Source: an uncultured Pseudomonas sp.
GTDB taxonomy: Bacteria > Pseudomonadota > Gammaproteobacteria > Pseudomonadales > Pseudomonadaceae
Assembly: GCF_946885955.1 (NCBI RefSeq)
Contig: NZ_CAMPHI010000007.1
Span: 62,001 to 126,000, forward strand
Reading direction: 5' to 3'
DNA length: 64,000 nt
Shown here: positions 20,418-30,462 of the stretch, piece by piece
Layout of the letters: each line of letters starts with the position of its first letter
How positions within the stretch are numbered: the first letter of the stretch is position 1
Position numbers and translations under genes: made by a program
Notes under the pieces: model-generated
Told to the model about the DNA's origin: nothing
What the model saw: the letters and a program-made list of their open reading frames with translations, nothing else
Database searches by the model: none

Positions 20418-21138
20418 CGGGCACAAATACATAACCCACGCCCCAGACCGTCTGGATATAGCGCGGCTTGGACGGGTCCGGCTCGATCAGCCGGCGCAGG
20501 CGCGATATCTGCACGTCGATGGAGCGCTCCAGGGCGTCCCATTCGCGGCCGCGGGCCAGGTTCATCAGCTTGTCGCGGGTCAGCGGTTCCCGGGCATGCT
20601 GCACCAGGGCCTTGAGCACGGCGAATTCGCCGGTGGTGAGCATATGCACTTCGTCACCCTTCTTCAGCTCGCGGGTGGCCAGCGACAGTTCGTACTCGCC
20701 GAAGCTCACGCTTTCGTCCTCGCTGCCCGGCGCGCCGGGCACCTGCGGGGTCTGGCGGCGCAGCACGGCCTTGATCCGCGCCAACAGTTCGCGCGGGTTG
20801 AAGGGCTTGGCCAGGTAGTCGTCGGCACCCAACTCCAGCCCCTGAATCCGGCTGGCCTCGTCGCCCTTGGCGGTGAGCATGATGATCGGCACCTGATTGT
20901 TCGCCGCGCGCAGCCGTCGACAGGCGGAAAGGCCGTCTTCGCCGGGCAGCATCAGGTCCAGCACCACCAGATGGAACAGCTCGCGGGACAGCAGGCGGTC
21001 CATTTGCTCGACATTCTCGACCGCGCGTACGCGGTAGCCTTGCTCGTCGAAGAAACGCTCGAGCAGGCGCCGCAAACGGGCATCGTCGTCGACCACCAGG
21101 ATTTTTTCGCCTTCAGGCGCGGGTGCAGTGCTGTTCAT
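20404..21138 (-). CDS. ompR: OmpR-type response regulator
   Basis: DNA-binding partner of the kinase downstream (AmgR in P. aeruginosa). The 244-residue protein has a receiver domain ('ILVVDDDARLRRLLERFF', phospho-acceptor Asp in 'LVVLDLMLPGEDG', Lys in 'YLAKPFNPREL') and a C-terminal winged helix with 'LTTGEFAVLKALVQH' and 'RSIDVQISRLRRLIEPDP'. It is first in a three-gene unit with the unknown membrane protein and envZ, and is divergent from tex. Confidence 0.94.
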   Translation of the reverse strand: MNSTAPAPEGEKILVVDDDARLRRLLERFFDEQGYRVRAVENVEQMDRLLSRELFHLVVLDLMLPGEDGLSACRRLRAANNQVPIIMLTAKGDEASRIQGLELGADDYLAKPFNPRELLARIKAVLRRQTPQVPGAPGSEDESVSFGEYELSLATRELKKGDEVHMLTTGEFAVLKALVQHAREPLTRDKLMNLARGREWDALERSIDVQISRLRRLIEPDPSKPRYIQTVWGVGYVFVPDGNK

Positions 21139-21321
21139 AGGGGCTCCTTGACCGAGAATCCGCGGCGTTCAGCGCGCACCTACGGATTCCAACGCCGGCA
21201 TTATGGCTCAGCCATCAGCGCTGGCGTGCGGTCCATTGTTAGCAGATTTGTCGTCGCGCGCCTCAAGCGGACGACGCCCAACTCAGGCAATGCAAGTGTT
21301 CTCGCGCGAACCAGCTACCGC

Positions 21322-21348
21322 TTGCCGCTTGCAACTCATGGTTATAAT
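21322..21348 (+). promoter_or_regulatory. Sigma-70-like promoter of tex
   Basis: A perfect -10 hexamer TATAAT (21343-21348) lies 66 bp before the tex start, with a partial -35 (TTGCCG, 21322-21327) at 15-bp spacing. Spacing is short, so the -35 assignment is weaker than the -10. Confidence 0.6.
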
Positions 21349-21414
21349 GCGCGCCTCTATCGTCTGGCCGCGGTCTGCGTGGCCGGTTTTTCGTTCCAGT
21401 GTGGATAGCGTCTT

Positions 21415-23745
21415 ATGCTCAGCATCAACAACCGCATCGCCGAAGAACTGGGCGTGCGCCCGCAACAGGTCGCCGCTGCCGTAGCGCTGCTCGATGAAGG
21501 CTCCACCGTGCCGTTCATCGCCCGTTACCGTAAAGAAGTCACCGGCAGTCTGGATGACACCCAGTTGCGTAACCTGGAAGAGCGCCTGCGCTACCTGCGC
21601 GAACTGGACGATCGCCGCGCCAGCATCCTCGCCAGCATCGAGGAGCAGGGCAAGCTGACGCCCGAACTGACCCGCGAAATCAATCTGGCCGAGACCAAGA
21701 CGCGCCTCGAAGACCTCTATCTGCCCTATAAGCAGAAGCGCCGTACCAAGGGCCAGATCGCCCTGGAAGCCGGCCTCGGTGAATTGGCCGACGCCCTGTT
21801 CGGTGACCCGAACCTGAACCCGGAAGCCGAGGCCGAGCGTTTTATCGATGCGGAAAAAGGCTTCGCCGATATCAAGGCCGTGCTCGAAGGCGCCAAATAC
21901 ATCCTGATGGAGCGCTTCGCCGAAGACGCCAGCCTGCTCAGCAACCTGCGCAGCTTTCTCAAGGACAACGCCACCCTCAGCGCCCGCCTGGTACCGGGCA
22001 AGGAGCAGGAAGGGGCGAAGTTCCGCGACTACTTCGAACACGACGAAATCTTCAAGAATGCCCCCTCGCACCGCGCCCTGGCGATTTTCCGCGGGCGCAA
22101 CGAAGGCTTTCTCAGCGCCAGCCTGAAGGTCGGGGAAGAACTGCCGGGTACCATGCACCCCTGCGAGGGCATGATCGCCGAGCGCTTCGGCATCGCCAAC
22201 CAGAACCGCGCCGCCGATAAATGGCTCGGCGAAGTGGTGCGCTGGACCTGGAAGGTCAAGCTCTACACCCACCTGGAAACCGACCTGCTCGGCGAGCTGC
22301 GCGAAGGCGCCGAAGACGAGGCCATCTCGGTATTCGCACGCAATATGCACGACCTGCTGCTCGCCGCCCCGGCCGGCCCGCGCGCCACCCTCGGCCTCGA
22401 CCCCGGCCTGCGCACCGGTTGCAAGGTCGCGGTGGTGGATGCCACCGGCAAGCTGCTCGACACCGCAACCGTCTACCCGCACGTGCCGAAGAATCAGTGG
22501 GATCAGACCATCGCCGTGCTCGCCGCGCTGTGCGCCAAGCACTCGGTCGACCTGATCGCCATCGGCAACGGCACCGCCAGCCGCGAAACCGACAAGCTGG
22601 CCGCCGAGCTGATCAAGAAATACCCGGCGCTGAAGCTGACCAAGGTGATGGTCAGCGAAGCCGGTGCCTCGGTGTATTCGGCCTCGGAACTGGCGGCCAA
22701 GGAATTCCCCGATCTCGACGTATCCATCCGTGGTGCGGTGTCCATCGCCCGCCGCCTGCAGGATCCACTGGCCGAACTGGTAAAGATCGACCCGAAATCC
22801 ATCGGCGTCGGTCAGTACCAGCATGACGTGTCCCAGCTCAAACTGGCGCGCTCGCTGGATGCCGTGGTCGAGGATTGCGTGAACGCCGTCGGTGTCGACG
22901 TCAACACCGCATCCGCCGCGCTGCTCGCGCGCATTTCCGGGCTCAACGCGACCCTGGCGCAAAATATCGTCGCCCACCGCGATGCCCATGGCGCGTTCAA
23001 GACCCGCGATGCCCTGAAGAAAGTACCGCGCCTGGGCGACAAGACCTTCGAACAGGCCGCCGGCTTCTTGCGCGTAATGAACGGCGACAATCCGCTGGAC
23101 GCCTCCGCCGTGCACCCGGAAACCTACCCGCTGGTGCAGCGCATCGCCTTGGACACCGGCCGCGACATCCGCTCGCTGATCGGCGATGCGAGCTTCCTCA
23201 AGCGTCTCGATCCGAAGAAGTTCACTGACGAAACCTTCGGCCTGGTGACCATCGGCGACATCCTCGCCGAGTTGGAAAAACCCGGCCGCGACCCGCGTCC
23301 GGAGTTCAAGACCGCCGAATTCCAAGATGGCGTCGAAACGCTCAACGACCTCAAGCCGGGAATGATGCTCGAAGGCGTGGTCACCAACGTCACCAACTTC
23401 GGCGCCTTCGTCGATATCGGCGTACATCAGGATGGCCTGGTGCATATCTCGGCGTTGTCGGAGAAGTTCATCAAAGACCCACACGAGGCGGTCAAGGCCG
23501 GCGATGTGGTCAAGGTCAAGGTGATGGAAGTGGATATCCCGCGCAGCCGTATCGCACTGTCGATGCGCATGAGCGACACGCCCGGCGAGAAGATCGAAGG
23601 GGCGCGTGGCGGGCAATCCCGTGGTGGCCAAGCTCGCGGCGGCGCCAGGCCGCAGCAAAGCGCACCGCGCAACGAGCCGAAACCGGCCGCCGCCAATGGC
23701 GCCATGGCCGCGCTGTTCGCCAACGCCAAGCAATTGAAGAAATAA
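21415..23745 (+). CDS. tex: Transcription accessory protein Tex
   Basis: A conserved 776-residue nucleic-acid-binding protein needed for normal transcription of some genes and for toxin expression in pathogens. Domains in order: N-terminal HTH-like region ('[20 protein letters not shown]'), central YqgF/RNase H-like fold ('[20 protein letters not shown]'), tandem HhH motifs ('[20 protein letters not shown]'), and a C-terminal S1 domain ('[20 protein letters not shown]'). The tail is Arg/Gly/Gln-rich. The ATG at 21415 gives the family N-terminus. A hairpin follows the stop at 23768. Confidence 0.96.
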   Translation: MLSINNRIAEELGVRPQQVAAAVALLDEGSTVPFIARYRKEVTGSLDDTQLRNLEERLRYLRELDDRRASILASIEEQGKLTPELTREINLAETKTRLEDLYLPYKQKRRTKGQIALEAGLGELADALFGDPNLNPEAEAERFIDAEKGFADIKAVLEGAKYILMERFAEDASLLSNLRSFLKDNATLSARLVPGKEQEGAKFRDYFEHDEIFKNAPSHRALAIFRGRNEGFLSASLKVGEELPGTMHPCEGMIAERFGIANQNRAADKWLGEVVRWTWKVKLYTHLETDLLGELREGAEDEAISVFARNMHDLLLAAPAGPRATLGLDPGLRTGCKVAVVDATGKLLDTATVYPHVPKNQWDQTIAVLAALCAKHSVDLIAIGNGTASRETDKLAAELIKKYPALKLTKVMVSEAGASVYSASELAAKEFPDLDVSIRGAVSIARRLQDPLAELVKIDPKSIGVGQYQHDVSQLKLARSLDAVVEDCVNAVGVDVNTASAALLARISGLNATLAQNIVAHRDAHGAFKTRDALKKVPRLGDKTFEQAAGFLRVMNGDNPLDASAVHPETYPLVQRIALDTGRDIRSLIGDASFLKRLDPKKFTDETFGLVTIGDILAELEKPGRDPRPEFKTAEFQDGVETLNDLKPGMMLEGVVTNVTNFGAFVDIGVHQDGLVHISALSEKFIKDPHEAVKAGDVVKVKVMEVDIPRSRIALSMRMSDTPGEKIEGARGGQSRGGQARGGARPQQSAPRNEPKPAAANGAMAALFANAKQLKK

Positions 23746-23767
23746 TCGGTAATAGAAATCCCCCGCT

Positions 23768-23789
23768 CCCCGTCGCCTCAGCGGCGGGG
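23768..23789 (+). terminator. Hairpin after tex
   Basis: CCCCGTCGC and GCGGCGGGG form a 9-bp stem (one G-T pair) with a 4-nt loop, 22 bp after the tex stop. There is no T-run, so it may be a weak terminator or only an mRNA 3' stabiliser. Confidence 0.5.
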
Positions 23790-23991
23790 GGCCGGGCCGC
23801 CCTGCGCGCTATTTGTCATGTCGCTCTGGCGCAAGCCCACTGCGCCCAGCTATAACAAACTTCCTCTGCCTCGGGTTATAAGGTTCGACCGACCGAGTGA
23901 CCGTGCGTCCACGCCCGCCATCTCGCCCCCCCTTGTAGAGCAGGCTATCCACCCCCATATTGGGGCGACCGATGCGTGAAGGAATGCAACC

Positions 23992-25575
23992 TTGAGCGAC
24001 CAGTTCTCCGCCCGCTTGGCCCTGATGGGCGAGCGCGCCAACCTTTCCCTGCTTGCTCAATGCCTGCACGGTATCGAGCGTGAATGCCTGCGGGTCGATG
24101 CCGACGGCCAGCTTGCGCTAACGCCGCACCCGGCAGCCCTGGGCGCCGCGCTGACCCATCCGCAGATCACCACGGATTATTCCGAGTCACTGCTGGAGTT
24201 CATCACGCCCGCCGAAGCCGACCCCGCGACCACCCTGGCCGACCTCGATGCGATCCATCGTTTCGCCTATAGCAAGCTAGACGGCGAATACCTGTGGAGC
24301 CCGTCGATGCCCGGCCGGCTGCCCGAGGAAGAGCGGATCCCCATCGCCCGCTACGGCAGCTCGCATATCGGCCAGCTCAAGTACGTCTACCGCAAGGGCC
24401 TGGCGCTGCGTTACGGCAAGACCATGCAATGCATCGCCGGCATCCATTACAACTTTTCCCTGCCCGAGCGGCTCTGGCAGCTGCAGCAACAGGCCGAGGG
24501 CGACGTCAGCAGCGCGCGCGATTATCAGTCGGCGCGCTATATTGCGACGATCCGTAATTTCCGCCGCTACAGCTGGCTGTTGATGTACCTGTTCGGCGCC
24601 TCGCCGGCGATCGATGCGGGTTTTCTGCGCGGTCGTGCGCACCAGTTGCAGCAATTGGACGCCGACACCCTGTACCTGCCCTACGCCACCAGCCTGCGCA
24701 TGAGCGATCTGGGCTACCAGAGCGAAGCCCAGGCCGGCCTGACGCCTTGCTACAACGACCTCACCAGCTACACCGATAGCCTGCGCCAGGCCGTCGGCAC
24801 GCCCTACCCGCCCTACGTCGATATCGGCAGCAAGCAGGACGGCGAGTGGCTGCAACTCAATACCCATATCCTGCAGATCGAGAACGAGTACTACTCGAAT
24901 ATCCGTCCCAAGCGCGTGACCTATAGCGGCGAACGGCCGATCCAGGCGCTGATGGCCCGCGGCGTGCAATACATCGAAGTGCGCTGTCTTGATATCAACC
25001 CGTTCCTGCCGCTGGGAATCGACCTGACGGAGGCGCGCTTCCTCGATGCCTTCCTGCTGTTCTGCGCGATGCAGGACAGCCCGCTGCTGGAAAGCGGCGA
25101 ATGCCATGCCTGTACCGACAACTTCCTCAGTGTGGTCAAACAGGGCCGCCAGCCCGGCCTGCAGTTGCAGCGCAACGGCCAAGCCATCGCACTGCAAGCT
25201 TGGGCCGAGGAATTGCTCGAGCGCATCGAACCGCTGGCCGAGTTGCTCGACCAGAGCCAGGACAGCGAAGCCCATCGCCAAGCGTTGCGCGCACAACGCG
25301 ACAAAGTCGCGGATGCCAGCCTGACCCCTTCAGCGCAGGTGCTGGCACAGCTACAGCAAGGCGAGAGCTTCAGCCAGTTCGCCTTGCGCCAGAGCAAAGC
25401 CCACGCCGAATATTTCCGCAGCCAGCCGCTAAGCGCGGAACAGCAGGCGGCTTTCGAGGAGGCAGCGGCTAAATCCCTGGCCGACCAGCTCGACCTTGAA
25501 TCGCTCGACGAAGGAGACTTCGATAGTTTCGCCGCTGCCTATCAGGCCAGTATCCTGGCCATCGGCAATTCGTGA
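23992..25575 (+). CDS. gshA: Glutamate-cysteine ligase
   Basis: First and rate-limiting step of glutathione synthesis: joins glutamate and cysteine with ATP. The 527-residue protein matches the E. coli-type GshA family, with '[20 protein letters not shown]' at the nucleotide/glutamate site, '[14 protein letters not shown]', '[18 protein letters not shown]' and '[17 protein letters not shown]'. The start codon is TTG at 23992 with AAGGA about 9 nt upstream. The 246-bp gap from tex holds the tex hairpin and otherwise nothing I can name. Confidence 0.95.
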   Translation: MSDQFSARLALMGERANLSLLAQCLHGIERECLRVDADGQLALTPHPAALGAALTHPQITTDYSESLLEFITPAEADPATTLADLDAIHRFAYSKLDGEYLWSPSMPGRLPEEERIPIARYGSSHIGQLKYVYRKGLALRYGKTMQCIAGIHYNFSLPERLWQLQQQAEGDVSSARDYQSARYIATIRNFRRYSWLLMYLFGASPAIDAGFLRGRAHQLQQLDADTLYLPYATSLRMSDLGYQSEAQAGLTPCYNDLTSYTDSLRQAVGTPYPPYVDIGSKQDGEWLQLNTHILQIENEYYSNIRPKRVTYSGERPIQALMARGVQYIEVRCLDINPFLPLGIDLTEARFLDAFLLFCAMQDSPLLESGECHACTDNFLSVVKQGRQPGLQLQRNGQAIALQAWAEELLERIEPLAELLDQSQDSEAHRQALRAQRDKVADASLTPSAQVLAQLQQGESFSQFALRQSKAHAEYFRSQPLSAEQQAAFEEAAAKSLADQLDLESLDEGDFDSFAAAYQASILAIGNS

Positions 25576-25672
25576 GGCACCTCACAAAAGCACTAGAAGG
25601 CCATATCGAAGCATCGGACATCGGGGCGAAGCGCAACTAGCATAGAAGCAAGGATCATCACGAGCGCGCGCC

Positions 25673-25879
25673 ATGGACTCAGACGGCAGACCCGAAACCG
25701 ATCAGCAATGGAGCCTGGAAAGCCTTAACAAGGCCTACCAGCAAGGCTACATGGCCGGCCTCACCGGGCAATCTAATAGCTCCCACAGTTACAGCGCGGA
25801 TGTGCTGTCAGCCGCCTGGGAGGCGGGCTGGGACGATGGTCGCGAACAGCACCTGCTGCACAAACGAAAGACCGCTTAG
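25673..25879 (+). CDS. Small ribosome modulation factor-like protein
   Basis: A 68-residue polar protein. Its core 'LNKAYQQGYMAGLTGQS' followed by 'SAAWEAGWDDGREQ' resembles the RMF pattern 'AHQRGYQAGIAGRS ... WLGGWREA', the factor that dimerises 70S ribosomes in stationary phase. It is more acidic and longer than classical RMF (about 55 residues), so it may be a divergent paralogue with another role. No strong ribosome site precedes the ATG. The housekeeping rmf of Pseudomonas is expected elsewhere. It sits between gshA and the type VI module. Confidence 0.55.
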   Translation: MDSDGRPETDQQWSLESLNKAYQQGYMAGLTGQSNSSHSYSADVLSAAWEAGWDDGREQHLLHKRKTA

Positions 25880-26455
25880 CCCCCGACGAATAACGACTGG
25901 CCGTCATCCTCACGACGCCACCGCCGGCAGAGCACCTGGCAAGGAGCCAGCGGTTTCCGTGCCGGGCGGTAACGTCGCAAGCTTTCCGGCTCCGCCCTTG
26001 CTCCGGACCTGATGCCCGCGCAGGGCACCAATGCCGCCTCCGACCGAGCCCACTTCAGCATGCCAGTTGTGGCCCCGATGGCACAGCAACTGGAGCTTGG
26101 TGCGAGAGTTGCGGTAACTCTGCGACAGGTATCACAGATGCACTACAGGTTTCGATAAGCCGGGAAATTTGCCATCCAATAGTTGCCCTTGTGCGAGAGC
26201 GGAACTAACTGAACTTATTAGATGCCTATATTTAAGTATGTGCCATTCGGCTCTGCCGCTGATGATTCTGCGCACTTTAAACGCACGGCAAGCGCATCAG
26301 GCAATGCCACTGCTGCTGCTCGAACAGCGCGAAACAACCAGTGCCCAGATAGTCGCGATCAAACAGCGAAAAGTCGGTGATGGGCTCTTCCAGAACTTGG
26401 CGTTTTTGCCTTGGAGTGCAATCAATGACTTTGATCCTGCTGATTCATGCGAATA
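25880..26455. other. 576-bp gene-poor stretch
   Basis: No convincing intact gene. The left half is GC-rich; from about 26160 base composition shifts to AT-rich, as in the next two genes. A short plus-strand frame at 26169-26459 has no family resemblance or ribosome site. The minus strand at 26277-26400 holds a transposase-like fragment (separate entry). Confidence 0.6.
26277..26400 (-). pseudogene. Possible DDE transposase remnant
   Basis: The minus strand encodes 'EEPITDFSLFDRDYLGTG' continuing to 'WHCLMRLPCV' and a stop. This resembles the second catalytic-Asp region of IS4-family transposases (LFDRxF/Y ... HWLxRx). Only about 40 codons remain, with no inverted repeats in sight. It marks the edge of the accessory island if correct. 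Confidence 0.3.
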
Positions 26456-27250
26456 CTAGCCGTCAATATCAATGGCTTTTGAGCGGATCCAGCCTGTGAC
26501 AGTTTTCTTCCCGAGAAAGGTCACGTTGTAATAAAGACCGTCTCTAGTTTGCACATAATCACTTAGGTAAGCCTTGTCACCTTTTATCAAATATCCTTTT
26601 CGTTGCGAGAATTCTTCCTCGCCTACTCGGTCGTAGAAGAAAGTCTTTTTTTCGGTTATTATTCCAATAGCGTGATCTTGCGATCCGGCTTTGACTATAT
26701 ATGGGGTTGAACATAAGCGATCATCACATATTTCTAATTTTTCTAGACTGTTGTGAAATTGCTCTCTTCTTTCACAAACAAAGTAATCACCCAGACGTTC
26801 TGAGAAGCACAAGGTATCGTTGTGCACTAGTGAGGCATCTCGATAGTTGCTAAGTATCCGCCCTCCTGAAAAGTCAGGATTTGTAATAGTACTAATTTGA
26901 GAAGGTATAAATCTTCTACTCTCCTGCGAATACACAAAGAGGGAGTAACTTTCGTTAACGTCATTTTTTGCGTATGCTACAGCTAAAGTACAGCTCGACG
27001 ATATAGAGCTATGACCCATAATCAATTCAGTATTTTCGGGGAGCCAATCGAGTAGCAACCTATAAGCTGATCCGACGTCTGAAGCAATAGTAATCCCTCC
27101 CTCGCTCAGCTTAAGTATTCCTGTATTGCCGGGACATTGCTTACTGATTGGAACACTAACTTTTTCATTGATTTCTATGTATGCGAATTCTGCATGAGAA
27201 ATGGGGGAAAATAGAATAAAAAAAATAGCGTACAAATTAATAGCCCTCAC
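26456..27250 (-). CDS. Secreted protein, probable immunity factor for the GH19 effector
   Basis: A 264-residue protein with a signal peptide ('INLYAIFFILFSPISHA') directing it to the periplasm. The mature part contains several cysteines, and the C-terminal ~50 residues ('YVQTRDGLYYNVTFLGKKTV', 'TGWIRSKAIDI') look like a bacterial SH3-type fold. I do not recognise the family. It starts with GTG at 27250, overlapping the effector stop as GTGA. This gene order and the periplasmic location fit an immunity protein against a cell-wall hydrolase delivered to the periplasm. The DNA is AT-rich with rare codons for this genome, as in the effector's 3' end, which suggests joint horizontal acquisition. 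Confidence 0.6.
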   Translation of the reverse strand: MRAINLYAIFFILFSPISHAEFAYIEINEKVSVPISKQCPGNTGILKLSEGGITIASDVGSAYRLLLDWLPENTELIMGHSSISSSCTLAVAYAKNDVNESYSLFVYSQESRRFIPSQISTITNPDFSGGRILSNYRDASLVHNDTLCFSERLGDYFVCERREQFHNSLEKLEICDDRLCSTPYIVKAGSQDHAIGIITEKKTFFYDRVGEEEFSQRKGYLIKGDKAYLSDYVQTRDGLYYNVTFLGKKTVTGWIRSKAIDIDG

Positions 27251-30200
27251 CTCAATGCCTCCTTTATTTTCTTGAATAGTGCCTGCCTTTCGTGCAAGTG
27301 ATTATCCCCACCATTTACAACTTTTGTAATTCTTCGGACTACTTCTTTATCTTTGTCTTCCGACGACATACTTCCCTCATCTAGCTCAGCATAATATCGG
27401 TCGATTTTTGAATTTAGATTTTCGCCTTTAAATTTAGTCCAGAACCAGAAAGAAACATCAACAGCATGACTTATGCTCTCACAAAGCATTTGTGGATTGG
27501 TAACGCAGTCTATGCCGCTATATACTTTATATTTCTCATACGCACTTTTCCAGGTTATTTGTATCAACCCTTTGCCTTTATATTTTGGCCCATCACCAAT
27601 AGTAGTATTCCCTTCTGCCATTATCTGCCTATGCCTTTTGCATGTACGGCTAGTTTCAGTTAGTGGTGTACAGACAGTTGCAGGATGAGCTGATAGATCG
27701 TAATCATTCCCACTAGCGTACTCCATGGTTGTTTTGAAGTGGTCACTTTCATGGTAGCACTGAGCCAAGAAGTGAATTTTATAGATGCACTTTTTGAATT
27801 CGTACTTTTCGAATGATTTATTTAATAGTTCAATGAACTTTTTGCGATCAACATCATATGAGTCACATGTCACGGGCATGTTGTCAGCTGTAAACAGCCT
27901 ACCTAATCCAAAAATGCTATCGAATTTTTCAATATCTAATTCGCAGCACGCCTTTTTATGGGAAAAAGCACTTAATATACCCACCGGCTGAAAATGCCAA
28001 GCCACCCCATCCGCCGCTATCCCTGGCTGGCCGGCCAATTCCTTCCACCAGGATAGAGTCTCAATTCTTTTCTTCTCCGCAACCCAAGCCGGATTGGGAT
28101 CGGCTGGTGTGTGTTCCATCAGTTTGTCCAGCTGATTCCATTTGCCTTCGTTCCAGAACCACTCGCTTTCGTGCTGGCTAATCAGCAGGGAAAGTTGCTG
28201 CGCCAGCCAGGGTTTGCCGAGGGCGGTTTTCAGTTCGGCGGGGGTGAGTTTGTTGTCACGGATTCCCTGTTCGTTCGGCAGGTCGATGACCTTGTAGAGT
28301 GCGCCAAGAATCTCTCCGCGTTCCGCCTCTTCGATAAGCGCCGCGTAGCTTTGGGTTTCCTCTACCGTGGCGCGGCCGGTGGCATCCAGGGTTCTGGCCA
28401 GGGGGGCATCCAGGGGAAGTTTGTCTTGGATGGTACTGAAACCTGGCCACTCCCAGGGCGAGTGGCGAGTGACGATCAGGGGTTGTTCGGGGGCCCAGCC
28501 GGAGATGTCGTTACCGTTTTCGTCGCCGACGGTTACATACCACCATTGAATCTTGTCAGGGTCGATGGCTTTGCGTTCGTCGGGCAGGCCATTCCATGAA
28601 CCTGCTGGCAGAATGCGCTCATAACTACAGGCTTGGCCATCGATGCCGGAATGCAAGGGGAACTCGCTCCAGGCGGCGAGTGCACCGGCGGTGCTGGTGC
28701 GCCGACCTTGGGCATCGAGTTTGCCGCGCTCGACCCAGAGCGGCTCGCCAACGACAGCGCCGACCTTACGCCATAGATGGGTAGATGGAACGCCGCTGCC
28801 CTGTACATAGGGCAATGGATCGCCGCCTTCTACGGAGCTGAAGGAAACTTTAAGAAAGTCCACTTTGTCTGGCATATCGGCAGCTTCGATGCCCATGCGG
28901 GTAGCCAAGGTGGTTTTCTGCGCAGCGTTTAGCGGGTAGGTGAAGTCAGTTGCGAAGCTGCCTAGCTCGGTGGTCTTTTGTGCGTTGCAGGTGACGTACT
29001 TCTGCACCTTGGCCCAGCGACCCGATTTAGGTGAATCACTGCAGATGCGCACGTCCGCGCCCGCTACGATCTGTGCATTGGCAGCGGCGGGCTGGATGAT
29101 CTTTGAGCCTTTGTCCACCTTGATCAGGGTTTTCTGTTCGGCCGGTAGTTTCTCTGCGACTGCGCGGCTTTGCGCGAGAAACGCGGGGACGTCCTCGCTG
29201 GTGAATATTTCCAGATGCAACATCGTGCGGGGGCGGGCGTCATCGAAGTTCTGATACTTGCCGATATGCCCAACCAGCTCCCCGGCCTTGATGGGGTAGG
29301 GCTTGGGGAGAATATGCACGGAGTCCAGGGTGGGAACGGCTTTGCTTGCTTCGAGTGATGCGAAATGAACGAAGCCTCGAATGTTGTGCACGCTATTGGC
29401 CGATAGCGGGGCGATGTCTTGCCCTTCGACGATTTGCTGTAATTCGCGGTATGCAGCTGTACCCGCTTTGAGCGAGCACTTCGCCCCTACAGGCAATAGG
29501 CCGGTTATCGTGCTGCCGCTGTTGGCGGCTTTTCTGACATTCAGGCCCAGCTGTGGGACTAATGTCGGTTCCGCGTCCCTGGCATCGTCCGCAACCAAAA
29601 AGGTATCCGCTTCACCAGTCACTGCCTGCATTTCGCTGGTGTAGACCCAGCCCAACTCTGCGCCCGTCAACGCGGGGATAGCGCTGCCTTCGAGAATGCT
29701 AAGCAATCTGTGCCATGCGGGTGATTCGGTGTCCGCATCACCAACTTTGACCTTGGTGCCTTTCGGCAGCAATGCTGTAACCGCGCCATCCTTGGGCGCA
29801 GCACGCACCCGTAAACCAAGCACGCCGTCGCTAGCCTTATCGGCCTTTACGCCGTACAGCGTTTCGCCGAAGAAAGACGGCGGAGCCGGAGCATCCGCGT
29901 TGCTGTAGCTCGCCCAGTCCGACAGATGCATATAAAGGCTGTAAAACGTCAATGCCGTAGTCGTGGGGGCTGTGCTGGGCATAGTTGCAGCCGGTGCGGT
30001 GTCTGCGGTTTCGCCAGCATCCGCAGCAGCGCTAGGCGCAGGCACTGACGGCAGCTCCAACCTGTGTTTGACCAATACGAAACCCGTTGAGAACGGCAGG
30101 TGCATGACCGTTGGGCCTTCACCGTATTGAGTGGTGGGGTAGCGTTGATCGATGCGGTAGGCAATAACCTCGCCGTCCGCGATGCAGTGGATCGCGGACT

Positions 30201-30405
30201 GATCGAGGCTGCCGGCTGTGCCTTCGTCAAAATGCACACCGCCATGCCAGAGGCCATTGGCGCCCATGGGATAGAAGCCGTCTTTTGCGTTGGCCAGGGC
30301 CTCGTAGTACAGCTCGGGGGTTGCATTTCCGGGGGCGCTCTCGCCTTCAGCCGCGGCCTTGGCTTTGAATGGATAAGCCCAGTTGATCGGTTTGCTGTCT
30401 GCCAT
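27247..30405 (-). CDS. Type VI secretion cell-wall effector: M23-like, SH3-like and GH19 domains
   Basis: A 1052-residue protein directly downstream of vgrG, with no signal peptide. Residues ~5-180 resemble an M23 (lysostaphin-type) fold: 'GLWHGGVHFDEG' (H54...D60), 'IADGEVIAYRI', 'YSLYMHLS' (H160). Two SH3-like segments follow (~185-260 and ~278-355), then 'GELVGHIGKY' and 'TMLHLEIF' (H397), which look like the rest of the M23 fold. The middle 400-800 is unassigned. Residues ~856-1052 form a GH19 chitinase/lysozyme-type domain with 'CYHESDHFKTTMEYASG' (catalytic E886) and 'YKGKGLIQITWKSAYEKY'. The 3' ~740 bp are AT-rich unlike the rest. Its role is probably killing rivals by cutting peptidoglycan. 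Confidence 0.78.
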   Translation of the reverse strand: MADSKPINWAYPFKAKAAAEGESAPGNATPELYYEALANAKDGFYPMGANGLWHGGVHFDEGTAGSLDQSAIHCIADGEVIAYRIDQRYPTTQYGEGPTVMHLPFSTGFVLVKHRLELPSVPAPSAAADAGETADTAPAATMPSTAPTTTALTFYSLYMHLSDWASYSNADAPAPPSFFGETLYGVKADKASDGVLGLRVRAAPKDGAVTALLPKGTKVKVGDADTESPAWHRLLSILEGSAIPALTGAELGWVYTSEMQAVTGEADTFLVADDARDAEPTLVPQLGLNVRKAANSGSTITGLLPVGAKCSLKAGTAAYRELQQIVEGQDIAPLSANSVHNIRGFVHFASLEASKAVPTLDSVHILPKPYPIKAGELVGHIGKYQNFDDARPRTMLHLEIFTSEDVPAFLAQSRAVAEKLPAEQKTLIKVDKGSKIIQPAAANAQIVAGADVRICSDSPKSGRWAKVQKYVTCNAQKTTELGSFATDFTYPLNAAQKTTLATRMGIEAADMPDKVDFLKVSFSSVEGGDPLPYVQGSGVPSTHLWRKVGAVVGEPLWVERGKLDAQGRRTSTAGALAAWSEFPLHSGIDGQACSYERILPAGSWNGLPDERKAIDPDKIQWWYVTVGDENGNDISGWAPEQPLIVTRHSPWEWPGFSTIQDKLPLDAPLARTLDATGRATVEETQSYAALIEEAERGEILGALYKVIDLPNEQGIRDNKLTPAELKTALGKPWLAQQLSLLISQHESEWFWNEGKWNQLDKLMEHTPADPNPAWVAEKKRIETLSWWKELAGQPGIAADGVAWHFQPVGILSAFSHKKACCELDIEKFDSIFGLGRLFTADNMPVTCDSYDVDRKKFIELLNKSFEKYEFKKCIYKIHFLAQCYHESDHFKTTMEYASGNDYDLSAHPATVCTPLTETSRTCKRHRQIMAEGNTTIGDGPKYKGKGLIQITWKSAYEKYKVYSGIDCVTNPQMLCESISHAVDVSFWFWTKFKGENLNSKIDRYYAELDEGSMSSEDKDKEVVRRITKVVNGGDNHLHERQALFKKIKEALR

Positions 30406-30462
30406 GGTGTAAATCCCTAATCCCTGTTTGCGGGTGTGATGACTGCCCGCACGTAATCCCTA

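Noticed and set aside
21283..23733. 816-codon open frame antisense to tex
   Set aside because: The high GC at third positions of tex leaves the opposite frame free of stops. The product is low-complexity Gly/Ala/Gln/His-rich with no recognisable domain, while Tex is a clear family member.
26169..26459. 96-codon plus-strand frame in the gap before the immunity gene
   Set aside because: No ribosome site or recognisable motif; the opposite strand gives a more meaningful transposase-like reading.
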